Origin: Anoplopoma fimbria
Lineage: Eukaryota; Chordata; Actinopteri; Perciformes; Anoplopomatidae
Reading direction: 5' to 3'
Length of the DNA: 64,000 bases
NCBI RefSeq assembly: GCF_027596085.1
Contig: NC_072465.1
Span: forward strand, 13,320,857-13,384,856
Every line of letters begins with the position of its first letter. The stretch's first letter is position 1. The translations under genes were made by a program, and so were the position numbers. The notes beneath the pieces were generated by a model, which made no database searches, was not told the origin of the DNA, and worked only from the letters and a program-made list of their open reading frames with translations. This document shows positions 47,484 through 64,000 of this stretch, piece after piece.

Positions 47484-47640
47484 ACAATTGCCTTAGATGG
47501 CTTTACAATCTGTACAGCATACGACATCTTCGCATCGGAACCAGACAAACATCTCAAAAAAACTTAAAGAAACCTTAGTGAGAGCAACTGAAAAGGAGTC
47601 CCTCACCCAGGATTGACAGAAGTACATAGTTTACCCAGAT
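47484..47640 (-). mobile_element. decayed LINE 3'-UTR copy
   Basis: Matches the tail region of the 39-44 kb LINE (TTTACAATCTGTAC, ACGACATCTTCGCATCGGAA, GGAGTCCCTCACCCAGGAT) with many substitutions, so it is much older than the kiss1-intron copy. Confidence 0.65.
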
Positions 47641-47904
47641 TAAAGCAGGACATCGTGTCTCCTATGGGATACCATGACACTGGAGAAAAGACACAGCCAC
47701 GGTTTGTGTGTCAAGTTTGAGTGTGTGCCTCTGCATGTGTTTTCCCCATTAGATAGAGGGGGGTGAGTGTGAAGTGTGGATTCTGTTGCAGGGCAGTTGT
47801 TTCATTGTAGTGTGAGTGGCCTTATTGTTACAGTTTTCAGCCTTTGTGTGGGCTATAGTCTTGGCTTTCATCCCTGAAATTTTCTATATGCTGAGTGTGT
47901 GTAA

Positions 47905-48568
47905 CATACCTGCAAACTTGTCCCTTTTTGGCAAAATTCGCCGTTTTGAATCAAAATATGTCATCCACGTGAATCGTGTAAAAAATGTTTTTATATTTTT
48001 GTCACGTTACCCCATCAAATCTTTCCCAACCTGTTTATAATGGAAAGCTAGTTAGCTTGATATCACGTTACCTAACGTTAGTGGATTGTGGATTGGCGTT
48101 AAAGTTTAAGTTACATTATGTAGCAACATCAGTACAGCAGGAACAAGGGACAAGGCCCACAGACAGAGTTAGTTGCCCATAGCCAGAGAGAGGATGGAGC
48201 TTGAGTGTCAGCCCGTAACATCTACTGCTGCAGAGAAAAGGAAGCAGGAGGTAGAGGCAGAAAGGCTTGCAAGAAAAAGGCACATGGCTAAGCAGCGCAA
48301 ACGAGTCCTTGAAGGACTTGTTCAGGCCAAAAAAAAGGATTTTGGTTCACCAGCCACAACTTGTTCAACTCCATAAATGACTTTAACCATATTGTATATG
48401 AAGATTGATATGTGAAAATGTATATTTGATGTTTTATTCATGGTTGTTGTTTTACTGCCTTTCTTGTTTTTATTTATTTTATTTTATTTTATCTCTGTTG
48501 TTATATGACTAAAACTTTTGAAAATGAGACCTCGGTCTCAATGGATTTTGTCTAAATAAAGGTTAATA

Positions 48569-48630
<62 letters not shown>

Positions 48631-48637
48631 TTGATTG

Positions 48638-48675
<38 letters not shown>

Positions 48676-48890
48676 AGCTAACTAGCCAGCTGTTCAACTA
48701 GAGCTGAAATACTGATTAATAACTGAATAATACATTTGTTTTTTGCTTAAAGTAAATGTTTTCTTCTCAGAGTACACCAGAATGCTACATTTTAAAGCTC
48801 ATATTTGAAATAAAATTCTCCCGGGGAGCATGCCCCCCCGATAGGTTTTGGGCTCGGGTGCTTGTCACCTCTTATGAGTTTGCAGGTATG
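47905..48890 (+). mobile_element. 986-bp inverted-repeat DNA transposon with 6-bp target duplication
   Basis: Ends are the perfect inverted pair CATACCTGCAAACT (47905-47918) and AGTTTGCAGGTATG (48877-48890). GTGTAA flanks both sides (47899-47904 and 48891-48896). Inside are a basic 67-aa frame (48173-48376) with the helical run EAERLARKRHMAKQRKR, a LINE-like 3' end with an (AAT)n tail, and a poly(A) run. No transposase is visible, so it is non-autonomous. The superfamily is not determined; a 6-bp duplication is not the usual 8 bp of hAT or the TTAA of piggyBac. Confidence 0.8.
48565..48673 (+). repeat. (AAT)n run followed by poly(A)
   Basis: About 21 AAT units to 48631, then a spacer of about 6 nt and 35 consecutive A at 48638-48673. 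It follows a LINE-type end (GAGACCTCGGTCTCAATGGA, AATAAAGGTTAATAAT). Two kinds of tail side by side suggest two stacked insertions. Confidence 0.85.
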
Positions 48891-48896
48891 GTGTAA

Positions 48897-50242
48897 TACT
48901 TCAACATAACACTGGGTAGGGGGATCAAAAAATTCAAAAAGAACACGATTTTCAGTAAAGGTTTCGGTGGAAAACCAAACAATGCTCCATCATCTTTTAT
49001 CAAGGTTGTGGCTAAATCGGCCCATGTTTGTTATCGTACAATTACACATGTGGTTGTGATGACTAACACTATGTGTTATAGCAGAATGATGGCTATTTCT
49101 ACCTATACCTACCACATTGTTGTATGCGTTATTTACCCCAGCTGCCAGACCTCCTTGTCTGTCCAATTCGCTGTTGTTGAACTTTTTCTAACAGCTGCTA
49201 GCGTTTCTTAAATCATTAAAACGTCACATCTGTCGGCTCTGTGATTACCTCTGCTTCCAGCTCAGCGGTGGAACAACTCTCTTTAATTCATAACACCACA
49301 GGTGCAGACACTGTTGCATTTAGCCTTTAATCACACTTTGTTTCAAACACACTAAACACCACACAAAGTAAAGGTCAAAGACTATATTATGTAGACTTAC
49401 TACACGCTTCATGTCTGAACCAAGTTAATGAACAGTTTTTTCTGTTAAAAGCATGCAGTGACACTTGTATAAATAAATCTGCATTGATAAAGATTTTTTA
49501 TTTATTTTTTAAGAGGGCTCAAATGACTGTTGTGTAATTTAATATCACACTGGGGCAAACCCACAGAAAATTAACTTTGCTTCAATACCGCTGAATATTT
49601 TAGTATCTTCCAGCTCATTTTCTTTGTTTTACAGAAACTATGAGCTGCCCACAACCTCGGTTTTGGTTCAGTGTCATTGAAAGTTAGCAATAAGGTGGTA
49701 AACATAGTGGAGAAATGTTTCAGCCACTGGGCCACATAACAGGAAGCTCTTCCTGTTTAAATCAAAGCATCGAGTTTCTTTTGCCAATGACTGCTGATTT
49801 CTTCTCTTCTTATTCAGCTGTTGCTCAGAAGATCTTTGTCTCTTTCAGTTCTCAGTCTGGTTGAACTATTGAACGGTGTTTTGCTCACCATCTACTGAAC
49901 TAAATATCTATTAGTAAAGAGACTTTTAATGAGACCTATAGTGCAGTCCTCTCAGATATGACTGACAACCCAAGCTTCTTTGTTAAGAACGAAAACAGAG
50001 CTTAAATGAGAATGAGAATCGCATATATATATTTATATATATACACACTTTTTCCGAGTGATATCAAACAATCTGTTAAAGAAGGTTTCAGCGTATCAAC
50101 GGATCCAAACACCACTGAAAAATAACAGACTTAAAAGTCTAAAGGCAAATTTGCATTCTTTCATTATTGTGATAGTTTGTTTAAAGTAAATATCTTTCCA
50201 TTAACCCTTGTCCTATTAAAATAGGATAAGAAAAAATAATTT
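48897..50242. other. unassigned interval downstream of cacna1s
   Basis: AT-rich, no element recognised. It may contain the cacna1s 3' UTR if the exon at 50243-50513 is terminal; an antisense AATAAA lies at 49501-49506. Confidence 0.3.
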
Positions 50243-62651
<12,409 letters not shown>

Positions 62652-62973
62652 TTACTTGCAAATGAGGAAAGGTGCTAAAAAATACAAATTTATTTTGATA
62701 AAAGCATGTTCAGTTTGTTTTCAGTCAATCAGCCATTGTCTTATATAAATAGGGGCCTAAATGTGCATGGAATGGATTTGCTTGCAGTTATAATTCCCCC
62801 TATTCATTCTGGTCATTCAAATATACAAAATCCACAGTAGTCATTCTGTGCAAAATTACATTCCAAAACATACCCAAAGCTAAAGGTTTCAGTCCAGACA
62901 AATCAATTAGGTATCTTCTCGCATACAAGTAGTGTCCACACAGAATGCATTGCTGCTGCCTAAAAAGAACCTA

Positions 62974-63362
62974 TTAACTGGGAGTTAAAGGACAGATCCT
63001 GATCAAAGATAACTCCGAGGCTCTTTACAGTAGTGCTGGATGCCAGGGCAATGCCATCTAGAGAAACTATATCGTTAGATAATAGATTTTTGAGGTGATC
63101 TATGCCTAATAGAATAACTTCAGCTTTGTCTGAGATAAAACATCAGGAACTTGCAGATCATCAAGGTTTTTATGTCCTTCAGACATACTTGAAGTTTAGC
63201 GAACTGGTTGGTTTCGTCTGGTATGATCGATAGATATAATTGGGTATCATCTGTGTAACAATGAAAGTTTATGGAGTGTTTTCTGATAATATTCCCTAAA
63301 GTAATATATATAGGACTATATAAGGTGAATAAAATTGGTCCAAGAACAGACCCTTGTGGAAA
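62974..63362 (-). mobile_element. LINE reverse-transcriptase fragment
   Basis: Corresponds to about 40780-41140 of the intact [18 protein letters not shown], then [20 protein letters not shown] and YLSIIPDETNQFAKLQ. The catalytic YADD is YTDD and there is a 9-12-bp insertion before LGNIIRK. It has no 3' UTR and no tail, so it is a fragment cut at both ends. Confidence 0.85.
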
Positions 63363-64000
63363 TGTCCTCAGAAAGTTGCTAGATGAGCTTTTATTTTGGA
63401 TAGCAGACAGGAAGTGTTGAGTTAAGAATAAATATATATTTTTTGTGATCCTGTAGGTAGGATGCATGTCTGTTGTGCTTTGAAGTGTAACTTGGCGTTG
63501 TTTTGATCTTAGAGGTCTGCCTCCATGACAATGGAGTGTCAATTTCCCGACGCTGTCACCATGGAGCCTTTAACTTTGGTTACAGTGTATGACTTACTAT
63601 TATATGGTGGGGTAGAAGACAAAAGCATCCATCCACATAACCCTAGACTTGAAAGATCTCCTTGAACTCTTGGATATAAAGGAAGATTTGATTTGAGGGT
63701 AGCCCAACTGCACTACCACAAAGCAGCAGACAGCTGGGGTGCACCAGTAGGGCGGTTAGTTCACACACTCCATTAGCTGAGGACAGTGCAGGCAGCAAAG
63801 CTATCTGGAATGTAAACCTCTTCAGAGAGAAGCACTCCAAAGGCTCAAAGGGGTCCATCGCCAAGGTCTCAAGTGTCATTGGTTCAGTTCCCATTAAGAG
63901 GAAGAGGCAAGCATCACCAAGCGTTGTCTCCTGGCGCTATACCCAATGAGTCACAGCCACCCCTAACACTGCAGGTGGAGGAAATGGCCAGTTGGGACCC
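63363..64000. other. right edge, nothing recognised
   Basis: I looked here for the next upstream cacna1s exon (the EF-hand side, ending ...RVACK) and did not find it. No named element. Confidence 0.35.

Overview
This is a nuclear genome window from a teleost fish, most likely a percomorph. The evidence is compact GT-AG split genes, a fish-type kiss1 gene, and a dense teleost transposon load: Rex3/RTE, L2- and L1-type LINEs, Tc1 elements, tRNA-derived SINEs, ERV remnants and long (TG)n runs. There are no prokaryotic features.

Four host genes can be assembled from exons joined by consistent splice sites and phases. (1) golt1a (+, 12356-16527) encodes a 127-aa Golgi transport 1 protein in five exons. 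(2) An inhibitory-type immunoglobulin receptor (-, 18900-29214) has eight exons and about 659 aa: signal peptide, four Ig-like domains, one transmembrane helix and a tail with ITSM, YxN and ITIM motifs. I cannot name it. (3) kiss1 (-, coding 33031-33643) has a noncoding TATA-driven first exon at about 36.8 kb; the precursor ends in QDVSTYNLNSFGLRY-GK. (4) cacna1s (-, 50243-62588 and continuing off the right edge) is the C-terminal part of the skeletal muscle L-type calcium channel alpha-1 subunit. golt1a beside kiss1 matches the vertebrate KISS1-GOLT1A neighbourhood; the Ig receptor sits between them.

Layout: 0-12 kb is almost all transposon: an L2-type LINE, then an antisense ERV remnant split by an L1, which is itself split by a Rex3 with a 14-bp target duplication and a short L2-like tail with an 11-bp duplication. 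12-18.4 kb is golt1a plus a LINE fragment holding a solo LTR. 18.5-29.2 kb is the Ig receptor, with a nested SINE/Tc1/LINE stack in one intron and a minisatellite in another. 29.7-32 kb holds an internally deleted LINE and a SINE with perfect target duplications. 32.9-36.9 kb is kiss1. 39.2-44.4 kb is an apparently intact L2/CR1-type LINE with both ORFs open. 45-50 kb is mostly unassigned, with one 986-bp inverted-repeat transposon. 50-62.6 kb is cacna1s, whose 8.2-kb intron holds a palindrome-rich transposon, a SINE, a half Tc1, and degraded exons resembling the P2X7 C-terminal domain and a THAP domain.

The host genes have unrelated jobs: Golgi trafficking, leukocyte inhibition, reproductive neuropeptide, muscle excitation-contraction coupling. 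They share a neighbourhood, not a pathway. All family names rest on recalled motifs; no search was run.
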